Assembly: GCF_019857225.1 (NCBI RefSeq)
Contig: NZ_JAFJSY010000006.1
Coordinates: forward strand, 186,001 to 250,000
Length of the DNA stretch: 64,000 nt
DNA from: Streptomyces plumbidurans
GTDB lineage: Bacteria; Actinomycetota; Actinomycetes; Streptomycetales; Streptomycetaceae
Direction: 5' to 3'
Part shown: piece after piece, positions 44,272-53,676 of the stretch
How positions within the stretch are numbered: position 1 is the stretch's first letter
Layout of the letters: every line of letters starts with the position of its first letter
The notes under the pieces: generated by a model
Databases searched by the model: none
Seen by the model: the letters and a program-made list of their open reading frames with translations, nothing else
Told to the model about the DNA's origin: nothing
Program-made: the position numbers and the translations under genes

Positions 44272-45714
44272 TCAGTCGGCCGTACGGCCGAGCTGGACGT
44301 TCTCCAGAATCCCGGCCGCGTCCGGCACGAGGATGGCCAGTGAGTAGTAGGCGGTCACCAGGTAGCGGACGATCGCGGCCGTGTCGATGCCCATGAACCG
44401 CACGTTCAGGCTCGGCTGGTACTCCTCGGGGATGCCCGTCTGGTGCAGGCCGATCACCCCCTGATCGGACTCGCCGACGCGCAGCGCGATGATGCTGCTG
44501 GTGTGCTGGGGGCTGATGGGGATCTTGTTGCAGGGGAAGATCGGGACCCCACGCCAGGCGGGGATCTCATGCCCCTCGACGGTCGCCGTACCCGGCACCA
44601 GGCCGCGCCGGTTGCACTGCCGGAAGAACGCGGCGATCGCCTTGGGATGAGCCAGGAACACCTTGGTCTTGCGTCGCATGGCGAGCAGTTCGTCCATGTC
44701 GTCCGGCGTCGGCGGGCCGGTGAAGGTGCTGACCCGCTGGCCGTAGTCCACGTTGTGCAGAAGACCGAACTCCCGGTTGTTGACCAGCTCCCACTCCTGG
44801 CGTTCGCGGATCTCCTCGACGGTCAGCCGCAGTTGCTGCTCGGTCTGGTTCATCGGGTCGTTGTAGAGATCGGCGACCCGGGTGTGCACCCGCAGCACGG
44901 TCTGTGTGAGCGACAACTCGTACTCGCGCGGGGCGAGTTCGTAGTTCACGAAGCCGCCGCCGATGGTCGGCTCGCCGACATGGCCGGCCTGCACGGGCAC
45001 GTCGGCCTCGCCCTTGCGGTTCATCGGCAGCTTCTGCCGCTCCGCGAACGCCGCCAGGTGCGCGGCGAGGGACGGCACCCGGTCGGTGAACTCCGTGACC
45101 ACGTCCCAGGGCAGCACCAGCAGCACCCCGGACGTCTCCGCCCGCACCGAGGTCAGCCACAGCGGATCCGGCTGCCCGATGGCCTCGTCGCCCAACTGGT
45201 CGCCGTCGGTGACCACCCCGACGATCTCCTCCTCGCCGTACTTGCCGGCGGCGAAGCGGGTGAACCTGCCGTGCACGACGAGAAAGGCCTCCGTGACCCG
45301 CTGCCCGGCCTCGTACAACACCTGCCCGGCCCGCACATGGCGGACCCGGAACCGGGTGGCGATCTCCTTGAGCACATCGGTGTCGGAGTAGCCGCGCAGC
45401 ACCGGCAGTTCGGTGAGCGTCTGCGGGATCACCTTGATGTCGTCGGCGCCGTTCTGCTCGAACTGCACCCGCCCCCGGCCGATACGCAGCTGAAGACGCC
45501 GGTTGACCCGGTAGGTGCCGCCCTTGACGTCCACCCAGGGCAACGCCCGCAGCAGCCAGCGCGAGCTGATCGCCTGCATCTGCGGTTCGGACTTGGTCGT
45601 GGTGGTGAGCTGGCGCGCCGCCAGCGTGCTCAGACTGGTCGGCTGTGCCTGGCCGTCGGATGCGGGCAGGGGCTCGTCGGTGGCGGGTCCGGAGGCGCTT
45701 TCGGGCGCGGACAC
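44272..45714 (-). CDS. cnb: Family 2B encapsulin shell protein with cyclic-nucleotide-binding domain
   Basis: Protein of 480 residues of the EshA/family 2B encapsulin type. It was formerly annotated as a cyclic-nucleotide-binding protein. A cNMP-binding-like domain (about 100-220; [20 protein letters not shown], then DQLGDEA and SVRAE) is inserted in an HK97-fold shell ([45 protein letters not shown]). GTG 45714 has GGAGGG upstream. Genes of this type sit beside 2-MIB synthase genes; the shell is thought to package the cyclase. It is first in the operon, 14 bases before the cyclase start. Confidence 0.93.
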   Translation of the reverse strand: MSAPESASGPATDEPLPASDGQAQPTSLSTLAARQLTTTTKSEPQMQAISSRWLLRALPWVDVKGGTYRVNRRLQLRIGRGRVQFEQNGADDIKVIPQTLTELPVLRGYSDTDVLKEIATRFRVRHVRAGQVLYEAGQRVTEAFLVVHGRFTRFAAGKYGEEEIVGVVTDGDQLGDEAIGQPDPLWLTSVRAETSGVLLVLPWDVVTEFTDRVPSLAAHLAAFAERQKLPMNRKGEADVPVQAGHVGEPTIGGGFVNYELAPREYELSLTQTVLRVHTRVADLYNDPMNQTEQQLRLTVEEIRERQEWELVNNREFGLLHNVDYGQRVSTFTGPPTPDDMDELLAMRRKTKVFLAHPKAIAAFFRQCNRRGLVPGTATVEGHEIPAWRGVPIFPCNKIPISPQHTSSIIALRVGESDQGVIGLHQTGIPEEYQPSLNVRFMGIDTAAIVRYLVTAYYSLAILVPDAAGILENVQLGRTAD

Positions 45715-45907
45715 ATTCCCTCCCTGGGGGTGGCTGACAGATACGCACCGCGTGTACAAGGCAAACAGCCGCGGCGAGGCGCCGGTACGGCGTGAAGGGG
45801 GCGACTTGACGATGCGGAGGCGCAAACTCCGCGGCCGAGGCAGTGCGCCGCCGGCGAAGTGATCGCACGCCGGTAACGGCACCCGAGTGCTCCCCGCGCC
45901 GGCCCGC

Positions 45908-46915
45908 TCAGGACAGGTCGTTCACCAGCACCGCCGCGCCGTCGAAGCGCCCTGCCTCGAGGTCCCGCAGCGCCTCGTCGGCCCGCGAGAGCGGATACGT
46001 GTGCGTGGTGGCCCGCACGTCATGCCGGGCCGCCAGCGCCAGGAACTCCCGTGCGTCCGCGCGGGTGTTGGAGGTGACGCTGCGCACCTGCTTCTCGTAG
46101 AAGAGCTCGCTCTCGTAGTGCAGCGGGGGAGTGTCGCTGAGGTGGATGCCGGCGATGGACAGCGTCCCGCCCCGGTCCAGGGCGCGCAGCGCGACCGGCA
46201 CCAGGTCCCCGACCGGCGCGAACAGGATCGCGCTGTCCAGCGGCTCCGGCGGCATCGCGTACGCGTCCTGCGCGGAGGCAGCCCCCAGTTCGAGCGCCAG
46301 TCGCCGCGCCGCCGCCCCACGTGTGAGGACATGCACCCTAGCGCCCTCGGCCAGCGCCAGTTGCGCACACAGATGGGCGCTGCCCCCGAACCCGTACAGA
46401 CCGAGCCGTCCGCCCGGCGGCAGCGCCGCCCGCCGCAGCGCGCGGTAGCCGATGATCCCGGCGCACAGCAGGGGCGCGAGCGCCACCTCGTCCAGGGAGG
46501 GCGGCAGCCGGTGGGCGAAGTCCGCGGGCACCGTCGTGTACTCCGCGTAACCGCCGTCCGCGTCCCAGCCGGTGTACCGGGAGGCCGGACAGAGGTTCTC
46601 GGCCCCGCGCGAGCAGTACCCGCAGGTGCCGTCCGTGTGCCGCAGCCACGCCACGCCCACCCGGTCACCGACGGCGAAGCCCTCCGCCCGCGCGCCGAGC
46701 CCGGCCACGACGCCCACCACCTCGTGCCCCGGCGTCACCCCGGCCAGGTGCACCGGCAGGTCCCCCTCAGTGACATGCAGATCGGTGCGGCACACCCCGC
46801 AGGCGCGCACATGCACCAGCAGCTCGTCGTCCGCCGGCACCGGAACCGCCTTCTCGACGAAGCGCAGGCCCCCCGTTCCGACCGGCCCGGGCCGCACCAC
46901 CGACCATGCCCGCAT
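45908..46915 (-). CDS. Zinc-binding alcohol dehydrogenase-like oxidoreductase
   Basis: Medium-chain dehydrogenase of 335 residues. Catalytic-zinc segments [11 protein letters not shown] and TPGHEVVG are present. The structural zinc region [15 protein letters not shown] has three cysteines, with Asp at the usual first Cys. The cofactor motif is [21 protein letters not shown] 46915 (MRAWSVV) has GGAAGGG just upstream; ATG 46930 would add five residues. It is convergent-independent of the 2-MIB operon, with the encapsulin gene beginning 193 bases beyond its stop. Substrate unknown. Confidence 0.92.
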   Translation of the reverse strand: MRAWSVVRPGPVGTGGLRFVEKAVPVPADDELLVHVRACGVCRTDLHVTEGDLPVHLAGVTPGHEVVGVVAGLGARAEGFAVGDRVGVAWLRHTDGTCGYCSRGAENLCPASRYTGWDADGGYAEYTTVPADFAHRLPPSLDEVALAPLLCAGIIGYRALRRAALPPGGRLGLYGFGGSAHLCAQLALAEGARVHVLTRGAAARRLALELGAASAQDAYAMPPEPLDSAILFAPVGDLVPVALRALDRGGTLSIAGIHLSDTPPLHYESELFYEKQVRSVTSNTRADAREFLALAARHDVRATTHTYPLSRADEALRDLEAGRFDGAAVLVNDLS

Positions 46916-47090
46916 GGTCCCTTCCGCCATCGCGCACCCCGTCCCGTCGCCGTCCGTCTCCCGCGCCCCCCGTACGCCGAAGCCCCTCTTTCCAGTGTGA
47001 AACGGACCCCCGCGTTCGGCGCGCGCTTCGACGGCGGGATGACTAGCGTGAGGAAACGGACCATCCACCTATTCGGGAGAGGGCCGAGTC

Positions 47091-47891
47091 ATGGCCGTGC
47101 AACCTGAGGGAACTCCCTGCTGGGCCGATGCGATGTTCAGTGACGTCGAGGGAGCGAAGAGCTTCTACGGCGACGTCCTCGGCTGGACCTTCGGCGAGTC
47201 GTCGTCGGAGTACGGCAACTACACCCAGGCGTACGCGGACGGCAAGGCCGTCGCCGCCGTCGTACCGCCGATGCCCGGCCAGGAGGGGCACTCCCAGTGG
47301 TGCCTCTACTTCGCGTCGCCGGACGCGGCGGCGACCGTCGGCAGGATTCGTGAAAAGGGCGGCGAGGTGCTGATGGAGCCGATGCGGATCGGCGATTTCG
47401 GCATCATGTGCCTGGCCCGCGACCCCAGCGGTGTGGTCTTCGGCGTGTGGCAGGGGGGCCGTCACGAGGGGTTCGAGGCGTCGCCGCAGCAGACCGGCGC
47501 CTACTGCTGGGCCGAGGTCTTCACCCGCGCACCCGAGAAGTCCGACACCTTCTTCACCTCGGTCTTCTCGTACAAGGCGAAGCAACTGCAGGACGACGCG
47601 GTCGACTTCCGTATGTTCGAGCTCGGCGGCAACACCGTTCTCGGCAGGATGAAGATGACCGACGACTTTCCGCCCGAGGTGCCGCCGTACATCAACGTCT
47701 ACTTCACCGTCGACAACTGCGACGACGCCGTCGCCCGCGCGACCAAGCTCGGCGGTGTGCTGCGGTTCGGGCCGATGGACAGCCCGTTCGGCCGGTTCGC
47801 CGCGATCAGCGACCCGCAGGGCGCGAACTTCTCGGTGATCGACCTCACGACGACCGCCGGAGAGATGCCGCAGACCACCGACGCCTCCTGA
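47091..47891 (+). CDS. Two-domain VOC/glyoxalase-like protein
   Basis: Protein of 266 residues with two tandem VOC domains: residues 8-125 (CWADAMFSDVEGAKSFYGDV; FGIMCLARDPSGVVFGVWQG) and 135-255 (AYCWAEVFTRAPEKSDTFFT; FAAISDPQGANFSVIDL). The two resemble one another, suggesting internal duplication. Members include hydroxylases and thiol-transfer-like proteins of unknown substrate. ATG 47091 is close to GGGAGAGGG. It is followed by a weak hairpin and then the RNase H gene. Confidence 0.92.
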   Translation: MAVQPEGTPCWADAMFSDVEGAKSFYGDVLGWTFGESSSEYGNYTQAYADGKAVAAVVPPMPGQEGHSQWCLYFASPDAAATVGRIREKGGEVLMEPMRIGDFGIMCLARDPSGVVFGVWQGGRHEGFEASPQQTGAYCWAEVFTRAPEKSDTFFTSVFSYKAKQLQDDAVDFRMFELGGNTVLGRMKMTDDFPPEVPPYINVYFTVDNCDDAVARATKLGGVLRFGPMDSPFGRFAAISDPQGANFSVIDLTTTAGEMPQTTDAS

Positions 47892-47894
47892 ACC

Positions 47895-47910
47895 CGGGCC
47901 GGGCGGCCCG
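47895..47910 (+). terminator. Short GC hairpin after the VOC gene
   Basis: CGGGCC-GGGC-GGCCCG, a 6-bp stem four bases after the stop codon. Weak candidate. Confidence 0.35.
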
Positions 47911-47934
47911 CACGGCCATGGCATGATCGGGCGC

Positions 47935-48654
47935 ATGCGTGAACGTGTTGTGGCCGCGTGCGACGGGGCTTCGAAGGGAAACCCCGGGCCGGCGGCCTGG
48001 GCCTGGGTCATCGCGGACGGCTCGGAGAACCCGGCCCGCTGGGAGGCGGGACCGCTCGGCAAGGCGACCAACAACGTCGCCGAACTCACCGCCCTGGAAC
48101 GGCTGTTGACGGCGACCGACCCGGACGTACCGCTCGAGGTCCGGATGGACTCCCAGTACGCCATGAAGGCGGTCACCACCTGGCTGCCCGGCTGGAAGCG
48201 CAACGGCTGGAAGACGTCCGCCGGAAAACCGGTCGCCAACCAGGAACTGGTCGTGCGCATCGACGCGCTGCTCGACGGCCGCTCGGTCGACTTCCGCTAC
48301 GTCCCCGCCCACCAGGTCGACGGCGACCCGCTGAACGACTTCGCCGACCGCGCGGCCAGCCAGGCGGCGAAGGTCCAGGAGCCCGCGGGCAGCGCCCTCG
48401 GATCTGCCGAGCCGCCGCCCTCCCCGGACACCCCGAAGGCGGGCTCCGCGACCTCGGGCGGCGCCAAGTCGGGCGGCGCGCGCCGCAAGTCCGCGGGGGC
48501 ACGGCAGGGCGGGGCCCCGTCGTCCCGCACCATCAAGGCGAAGTTCCCGGGCCGCTGCCTGTGCGGCCGGTCCTACGGCGCGGGCGAGCCCATCGCGAAG
48601 AACGCACAGGGCTGGGGACACCCGGAGTGCCGGACGGCGGAGGCGGCGGGTTAG
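47935..48654 (+). CDS. RNase H domain protein with C-terminal cysteine/histidine motif
   Basis: Protein of 239 residues. Residues 1-135 form an RNase HI domain with carboxylates in AACDGASKGNPGP, TNNVAELTALERLL and RMDSQYAMKA, plus DFADRAA. A Ser/Gly/Ala-rich linker (140-200) leads to a C-terminal motif CLCGRSYGAGE...GWGHPEC that looks like a small zinc-binding module. It would cleave RNA in RNA-DNA hybrids. ATG 47935 gives the best family start; ATG 47923 adds four residues. The linker-finger architecture is longer than a minimal RNase H. Confidence 0.88.
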   Translation: MRERVVAACDGASKGNPGPAAWAWVIADGSENPARWEAGPLGKATNNVAELTALERLLTATDPDVPLEVRMDSQYAMKAVTTWLPGWKRNGWKTSAGKPVANQELVVRIDALLDGRSVDFRYVPAHQVDGDPLNDFADRAASQAAKVQEPAGSALGSAEPPPSPDTPKAGSATSGGAKSGGARRKSAGARQGGAPSSRTIKAKFPGRCLCGRSYGAGEPIAKNAQGWGHPECRTAEAAG

Positions 48655-48712
48655 CACCGCGCACACCGTACGTCCCCGCCCATCACCGTCACGCCGTGCC
48701 CGTGGAAAGGAA

Positions 48713-48756
48713 TTGGGTGAATGGCTATTCACTGAGTAAGGTGAATAGGAATTCAC
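48713..48756 (+). promoter_or_regulatory. MFS-TetR promoter with twin palindromic operators
   Basis: -35 TTGGGT (48713-48718) and -10 TAAGGT (48737-48742) are 18 bases apart. Two perfect inverted repeats of the form GTGAAT-N4-ATTCAC lie at 48717-48732 (spacer GGCT) and 48741-48756 (spacer AGGA), 24 bases centre to centre. They overlap both promoter elements, suiting the TetR regulator encoded downstream. Confidence 0.8.
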
Positions 48757-48785
48757 CCCTTCTTCACATGCACGCGGGAGCGTCG

Positions 48786-50267
48786 ATGGATCAGCCGGGC
48801 CCGATACCCCGCACCGCCGCGGCGGTGCCCCTGCGCGACCGGCTCACGATTCCGGTGCTGGCGTTCGGCGGCATCCTCATGGCCGTCATGCAGACCGTCG
48901 TCGTGCCGCTGCTGCCGGATCTGCCGCGGCTGACGGGCGCCTCCCCGGGCGCGGTCTCCTGGACGGTCACGGCGACTCTGCTGTCGGGCGCCGTGCTCAC
49001 CCCGGTCCTCGGCAGGGCCGGCGACATGTACGGCAAGCGCAGGGTGCTGACGTCGGCGCTCGTCCTGATGACCATCGGCTCGGTGATGTGCGCCCTGTCG
49101 TCCGACATCACCGTGCTCATCACGGCACGCGCGCTGCAGGGCGCCGCCGCCTCCGTGGTGCCACTGTCGATCAGCATCCTGCGCGACGAACTGCCCCCGG
49201 AGCGCCGGGGTTCCGCGGTGGCCCTGATGAGCTCCACCGTCGGCATCGGCGCCGCCCTCGGCCTGCCGCTGGCCGCGCTGGTCGTGCAGTACTACGACTG
49301 GCACACCATGTTCTGGCTGACCAGCGCCCTCGGCGTGCTGGGCGTGTCGGCGGTGTGGTGGGCGGTCAAGGAGTCGCCCGTGCGCGAGCCCGGACGCTTC
49401 GACGTGCTCGGCGCGCTGGGGCTGGCCGCCGGTCTCGTGTGCCTGCTCCTCGGGGTGTCGCAGGGCGGCCAGTGGGGCTGGGGCAGCGCGCGGATCCTCG
49501 GCCTGTTCGCCGCCACCGTCGTGATCCTGGCCCTGTGGTGGTGGCAGCAGCTGCGCACCGCGAAGCCGCTGGTCGACCTGCGGCTGGTGTCGCGGCCGCG
49601 GGTGGGCCTGTCCCATGTGGCGGCCATGCTCACCGGCTTCGCGTTCTACGCCAACTCGCTGGTGACGGCCCAGCTGGTGCAGGCGCCGAAGGCCACCGGC
49701 TACGGCCTCGGACTGTCGATCGTGGAGACCGGTCTGTGCCTGCTGCCCGGCGGCATCACCATGCTGCTGTTCTCGCCCCTGTCGGCCCGGATCTCCGCGG
49801 CGCGCGGGCCGCGGATCACGCTCGCCCTCGGGGCCGCGGTCATCGCCTGCGGCTACGCCGTGCGCATCGCCGACAGCCGCGACCTGTGGATGATCATCGT
49901 CGGCGCGACGGTGGTGTCGACCGGCACCACGCTCGCCTACTCGGCCCTGCCGACCCTGATCCTGCGTGCCGTCCCGGCCGAGCAGACCGCCTCCGCCAAC
50001 GGCGTCAACGTACTGATGCGCACCATCGGTCAGGCCACCTCCAGCGCCGCCGTGGCCGCCGTCCTCGTGCACCACACCAGCCTGGTCGGTGGTGCCCCCG
50101 TGGCCACCCTGCACGGCTATCTGCTCGCCTTCGGAATGGCCGGCGCGGTCGCCCTGGTGGCCTGCGCCGCCTCCCTGAGCATCCCCGGCGACCCCACCAC
50201 GGGCGCGACACGCCGGGCCCGCGGCGCCTCCCGGGACAGCCGGGACGAAGCAATGGAGGGAGCATGA
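48786..50267 (+). CDS. MFS efflux transporter (DHA2 family)
   Basis: Major-facilitator protein of 493 residues with about 14 transmembrane segments. The conserved loop 2-3 motif is GRAGDMYGKRRVL and motif C-like glycines lie in STVGIGAALGLPLAAL. It belongs to the drug:H+ antiporter DHA2 type. ATG 48786 is preceded by GGGAG. Its stop overlaps the ATG of the TetR gene (ATGA), so pump and regulator are coupled, and the promoter carries two operator-like palindromes. The exported compound is unknown. Confidence 0.93.
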   Translation: MDQPGPIPRTAAAVPLRDRLTIPVLAFGGILMAVMQTVVVPLLPDLPRLTGASPGAVSWTVTATLLSGAVLTPVLGRAGDMYGKRRVLTSALVLMTIGSVMCALSSDITVLITARALQGAAASVVPLSISILRDELPPERRGSAVALMSSTVGIGAALGLPLAALVVQYYDWHTMFWLTSALGVLGVSAVWWAVKESPVREPGRFDVLGALGLAAGLVCLLLGVSQGGQWGWGSARILGLFAATVVILALWWWQQLRTAKPLVDLRLVSRPRVGLSHVAAMLTGFAFYANSLVTAQLVQAPKATGYGLGLSIVETGLCLLPGGITMLLFSPLSARISAARGPRITLALGAAVIACGYAVRIADSRDLWMIIVGATVVSTGTTLAYSALPTLILRAVPAEQTASANGVNVLMRTIGQATSSAAVAAVLVHHTSLVGGAPVATLHGYLLAFGMAGAVALVACAASLSIPGDPTTGATRRARGASRDSRDEAMEGA

Positions 50268-50920
50268 GTGCCGTGAGCACTCCTCCCACCGCGTCGAGTT
50301 CCACCGCGCCTGGTTCCAGCGCGTCGAGCTCCACCACCTCGCCCTCCACCGCGTCCGCACCCGTCCGCCGTGACGCCGAGGCGACCAAGGCGGCGATCCT
50401 CAGGGCCGCCCGCCATCTGCTGGCCCGGCACGCGCACGCCGACATCACGCTCAAGGCGGTGGCCGAACGCGCCGGTGTCAGCGCGCCGTTGATCCTGAAG
50501 TACTTCGGGAACAAGGACACCCTCTTCGCCCGCGTCATGTCCTTCGAGGCCGACGCCGACGCCCTGCTGGACGCCCCGCTGGACGCACTCGGCCGGCACA
50601 TGGTGCGGCATGTACTGGTCAGCCAGACGCGGCAGGGTGCCGACCCGCTTTTGCGTATCGTGTTCGCGCCGCTGCACGGCGAACAGGGCGACATCCTGCG
50701 CGCCAACTTCCGCACCCAGGTCACCGAACGCCTCACCGCGCGCCTGGACGGCCCCGACGCGGGCCTGCGCGCGGAACTGGCCGTCGCCGGACTGCTCGGC
50801 CTCGGCGTGATGTTCGGCATCGCACGCACCGCCCATGTGCGCGGTGCCGCGCTGGAGGAGATCGTGGACCGGTACGCGCCCACGGTGCAGGCGCAGCTCA
50901 CCCCCGGCGACGCCGGATGA
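50264..50920 (+). CDS. TetR-family regulator of the adjacent efflux gene
   Basis: TetR regulator of 218 residues. A Ser/Thr/Ala-rich N-terminal tail (1-33) precedes the HTH (about 36-82; ATKAAILRAARHLLARHA, LKAVAERAGVSAPLILKYFG). The C-terminus resembles the TetR_C_17/18-type ligand domain. ATG 50264 follows GGAGGG and overlaps the MFS stop. The twin GTGAAT-N4-ATTCAC operators upstream of the MFS gene are the expected targets, giving substrate-induced efflux with autoregulation. Confidence 0.92.
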   Translation: MSAVSTPPTASSSTAPGSSASSSTTSPSTASAPVRRDAEATKAAILRAARHLLARHAHADITLKAVAERAGVSAPLILKYFGNKDTLFARVMSFEADADALLDAPLDALGRHMVRHVLVSQTRQGADPLLRIVFAPLHGEQGDILRANFRTQVTERLTARLDGPDAGLRAELAVAGLLGLGVMFGIARTAHVRGAALEEIVDRYAPTVQAQLTPGDAG

Positions 50921-50932
50921 CAGACTGACGCC

Positions 50933-51916
50933 ATGGAAGAGCGCACTTTCGGTAGGTCGGAGCAGCACGCGTCCGTGATCGGGCTCGGCACATGGCAGCT
51001 GGGCGCGGACTGGGGAGACGTGGACGACAAGCAGGCCCTGTCGGTCCTGGAGACGGCGGCCGAGGCGGGGGTCACCTTCTTCGACACCGCGGACGTGTAC
51101 GGCGACGGGCGCAGCGAGCAGACCATCGCCGCGTTCCTCGCGGGACGGCCCGACCTGCATGTGCTGGTCGCCACCAAGATGGGCCGCCGGGTCGAGCAGA
51201 TCCCGGAGAACTACGTCCTCGACAACTTCCGCGCCTGGAACGACCGTTCGCGGCGCAACCTCGGCGTCGACCGCATCGACCTCGTACAGCTGCACTGCCC
51301 GCCCACGCCCGTCTACTCCACCGACGAGGTGTTCGACGCCCTCGACACCCTGGTCGAGGAGGAGCGCATCGCGGCCTACGGAGTCAGCGTGGAGACCTGC
51401 GCGGAGGCCCTCACCGCGATCGCCCGGCCGAACGTGGCGAGCGTGCAGACCATCTTCAACCCGTTCCGGATGAAGCCGCTGCGCGAGGTCCTGCCCGCCG
51501 CGCGGGAGGCCGGAGTCGGCATCATCGCCCGCGTCCCGCTCGCCTCGGGCCTGCTCTCGGGCAAGTACACCAAGGACACCGTCTTCCCCGCCAACGACCA
51601 CCGCACCTACAACCGGCACGGCGAGTCCTTCGACGTGGGGGAGACCTTCTCGGGCGTGGACTACACGACGGGCGTCGAGGCGGCCGCCGAGTTCGCCGCC
51701 CTCGCGCCCGAGGGATACACCCCGGCCCAGCTCGCCCTGCGCTGGATCGTCGAACAGCCCGGCGTGACCAGCGTGATCCCCGGAGCCCGCTCGCCCGAGC
51801 AGGCCCGCGCCAACGCGGCCGCCGCCCGGCTCCCGCGGCTGGACGACGGCACGCACGCCGCGATCCGCGACCTCTACGACCGCCGCGTCAAGGACCAGGT
51901 CGAGGGCCGCTGGTAA
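50933..51916 (+). CDS. Aldo/keto reductase
   Basis: Aldo/keto reductase of 327 residues: SVIGLGTWQLGADWGDV, catalytic Asp/Tyr in TFFDTADVYGDGRSE, Lys in VATKMGRR, His in LVQLHCPP, and NADPH loop VIPGARSPEQARANAA. It starts at ATG 50933, 12 bases after the TetR stop, so it may be the third gene of the MFS-TetR transcription unit. That position suggests a role in modifying or detoxifying the exported compound (inference). Confidence 0.93.
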   Translation: MEERTFGRSEQHASVIGLGTWQLGADWGDVDDKQALSVLETAAEAGVTFFDTADVYGDGRSEQTIAAFLAGRPDLHVLVATKMGRRVEQIPENYVLDNFRAWNDRSRRNLGVDRIDLVQLHCPPTPVYSTDEVFDALDTLVEEERIAAYGVSVETCAEALTAIARPNVASVQTIFNPFRMKPLREVLPAAREAGVGIIARVPLASGLLSGKYTKDTVFPANDHRTYNRHGESFDVGETFSGVDYTTGVEAAAEFAALAPEGYTPAQLALRWIVEQPGVTSVIPGARSPEQARANAAAARLPRLDDGTHAAIRDLYDRRVKDQVEGRW

Positions 51917-51944
51917 CGCCGCCGGCCGCGCGGACCCGGTCCGC

Positions 51945-52328
51945 TCACGGCTCCAGGAGCAGCTGCCACTCCTGCTCCTGGTCGCCGGAGACCGAACCCT
52001 GGTCCTGCGCCGAGAAGGCCTGCGTGAGCGTGTCGCGTGCCGCCGCCACCGCCTCCGGCGAACCCTGCACGGTCAGCGTCACCGCGCCGGACAGGTGCCC
52101 GGCGCCGCGAGCGGGCCCGGACGGCCGGTGCTCCGGATCGTGCGCGAACCGCGCCGTGTGGACGGTGACGTCGTCGGCGGCGGGAAGGTCGTCCTGCGGC
52201 CTGCCGAAAGCGGGCTCCAGGACCTGCACCACCGCACGCGCGTCGGCGGCCGTGCCGCCGCTGACGGTGACCGTGAGCTCGGTGGCGGACACGGGCGGCT
52301 GGTTGCTCGAGTCGTCGTCATTCACCAT
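51945..52328 (-). CDS. Conserved hypothetical protein
   Basis: Soluble acidic protein of 127 residues with alternating strands and helices: ATELTVTVSGGTAADARAVV, then GAVTLTVQGSPEAVAAARDT. The two similar halves suggest a duplicated beta-alpha-beta unit. No named domain is recognised. It stands alone, convergent with the aldo/keto reductase and divergent from the DUF6328 gene. Confidence 0.7.
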   Translation of the reverse strand: MVNDDDSSNQPPVSATELTVTVSGGTAADARAVVQVLEPAFGRPQDDLPAADDVTVHTARFAHDPEHRPSGPARGAGHLSGAVTLTVQGSPEAVAAARDTLTQAFSAQDQGSVSGDQEQEWQLLLEP

Positions 52329-52455
52329 GCGCTCCGTGTAACCGCCTCCTCATCGCCCAAACTGCCACTGATTCGCATGCGGACCGGTCGATCGGGCGCG
52401 GACGGGGAACACGGACCGCAAGGACATCGGGGACGACGCAAACCGGGAGGTTGCC

Positions 52456-52956
52456 GTGCCGGCCACGGACAAGGACGCGGGACTGAGCGAGTGGGGACGG
52501 CACGAGACCGAGGAAGAGCGCGCCGACCGGAAGTGGGGCGAGCTGATCCAGGAGGTCAGGGTCGCCCAGACAGGGGTGCAGATCCTGTTCGGCTTCCTGC
52601 TCACCGTGGTCTTTCAGCAGAAGTACAACTCGCTGGAGGACACCGACAAGACCATCTACATCGTGACGGTCGTCCTGGGCGCCGCCGCGACCGGAGCGCT
52701 CATCGGACCCGTCTCCCTGCACCGCCTGGTGTCCGGGCGGCGGGTCAAGGCCCAGGCCGTCGAATGGGCCTCCCGGTTGACCTTCGTCGGCCTGGCGCTG
52801 CTGTTCGCCACTATGGCCTGCGCACTCCTGCTGGTCCTGCGGGTCGCGACCCACAACGAGGCCGTGCCCTGGATCGTCGCGGGAGTCGTCCTGTGGTACG
52901 CGCTGTGCTGGTACGTCATCCCGCTGTGGACCCGGCACCGCGGTACCGAGAAGTGA
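52456..52956 (+). CDS. DUF6328-family membrane protein
   Basis: Protein of 166 residues with an acidic cytoplasmic start (ETEEERADRKWGELIQEVRV) and four transmembrane helices (QILFGFLLTVVFQQ; TIYIVTVVLGAAATGALI; LTFVGLALLFATMACALLL; VPWIVAGVVLWYALCWYVI). This matches the uncharacterised DUF6328 family common in Streptomyces. GTG 52456 has GGGAGG upstream. The end overlaps the convergent DUF2238 gene by 41 bases, an unusually long overlap for two membrane-protein genes. Confidence 0.88.
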   Translation: MPATDKDAGLSEWGRHETEEERADRKWGELIQEVRVAQTGVQILFGFLLTVVFQQKYNSLEDTDKTIYIVTVVLGAAATGALIGPVSLHRLVSGRRVKAQAVEWASRLTFVGLALLFATMACALLLVLRVATHNEAVPWIVAGVVLWYALCWYVIPLWTRHRGTEK

Positions 52957-53587
52957 CGCCGAGCGCGTCGAGCTGCCGGTCGTGCGCGCGCGACAGCACC
53001 AGCACCGAGACCGTCGCTCCGATCAGCGCGCAGAACATGTCCCACTGCGTGTCCCAGACATCGCCCTGCGTGGCCAGGAACGCGTCCGCGGAGTGCCCGC
53101 CGACCACCGCGGCCAGCCACTCCAGCATCTCGAAGACGGCACTGAAGGCGAGGCACGCGCACACGGTCAGGGGGGCGAGCCAGCGACTGCCGCGCAACGG
53201 CGAGGTGCGGACGAGCAACTCCCGTACCAGCACCGCCGGGACGAAGCCCTGCATCAGATGGCCGAAGCGGTCGTAGGGGTTGCGGTCGAGATCGAAGGTG
53301 TCGCGCACCCAGTCGCCCACGGGCACCTGTGCGTAGGTGTAGTGACCGCCCACCGCCAGGACGAGCGCATGCACGGCCAGCAGAGCGCACAGCAGATTCG
53401 TCAGCGGGAACCGCCGCCACGTGAACAGCACCAGCGGCAGCCCGACCAACACCCACACCGTCTCCAGCAGCCAGGTGGTGCGCTCGCGCGGCGCCCACGC
53501 CGACACCGCGAGCCCCACAACCACGACGACGGCGAGCGCGGCGGGCAGCCGTCGTCGCGGGACGGCGGGGTGGACTGCAGCAGTCAT
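52916..53587 (-). CDS. DUF2238 (YjdF-type) membrane protein
   Basis: Integral membrane protein of 223 residues with about six helices and the family motifs NPYDRFGHLMQGFVPAVLVR, SAVFEMLEWLAAVVGG and TQGDVWDTQWDMFCALIGA. The conserved Asp/His/Glu/Trp residues lie in these loops. The function of DUF2238 is unknown; a hydrolase or metal-dependent activity has been suggested from the conserved polar residues. ATG 53587 has GGAG upstream. Its C-terminal coding part overlaps the DUF6328 gene on the other strand. Confidence 0.9.
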   Translation of the reverse strand: MTAAVHPAVPRRRLPAALAVVVVVGLAVSAWAPRERTTWLLETVWVLVGLPLVLFTWRRFPLTNLLCALLAVHALVLAVGGHYTYAQVPVGDWVRDTFDLDRNPYDRFGHLMQGFVPAVLVRELLVRTSPLRGSRWLAPLTVCACLAFSAVFEMLEWLAAVVGGHSADAFLATQGDVWDTQWDMFCALIGATVSVLVLSRAHDRQLDALGVTSRYRGAGSTAG

Positions 53588-53676
53588 GGGGACTCCTTCT
53601 CGTGGAGCCCCCATGCTGATCGCCCCGGTGGGCGGCGGCATGAGTACGCCTACTCAGCCCGGCCGGGTCGGCGGGC

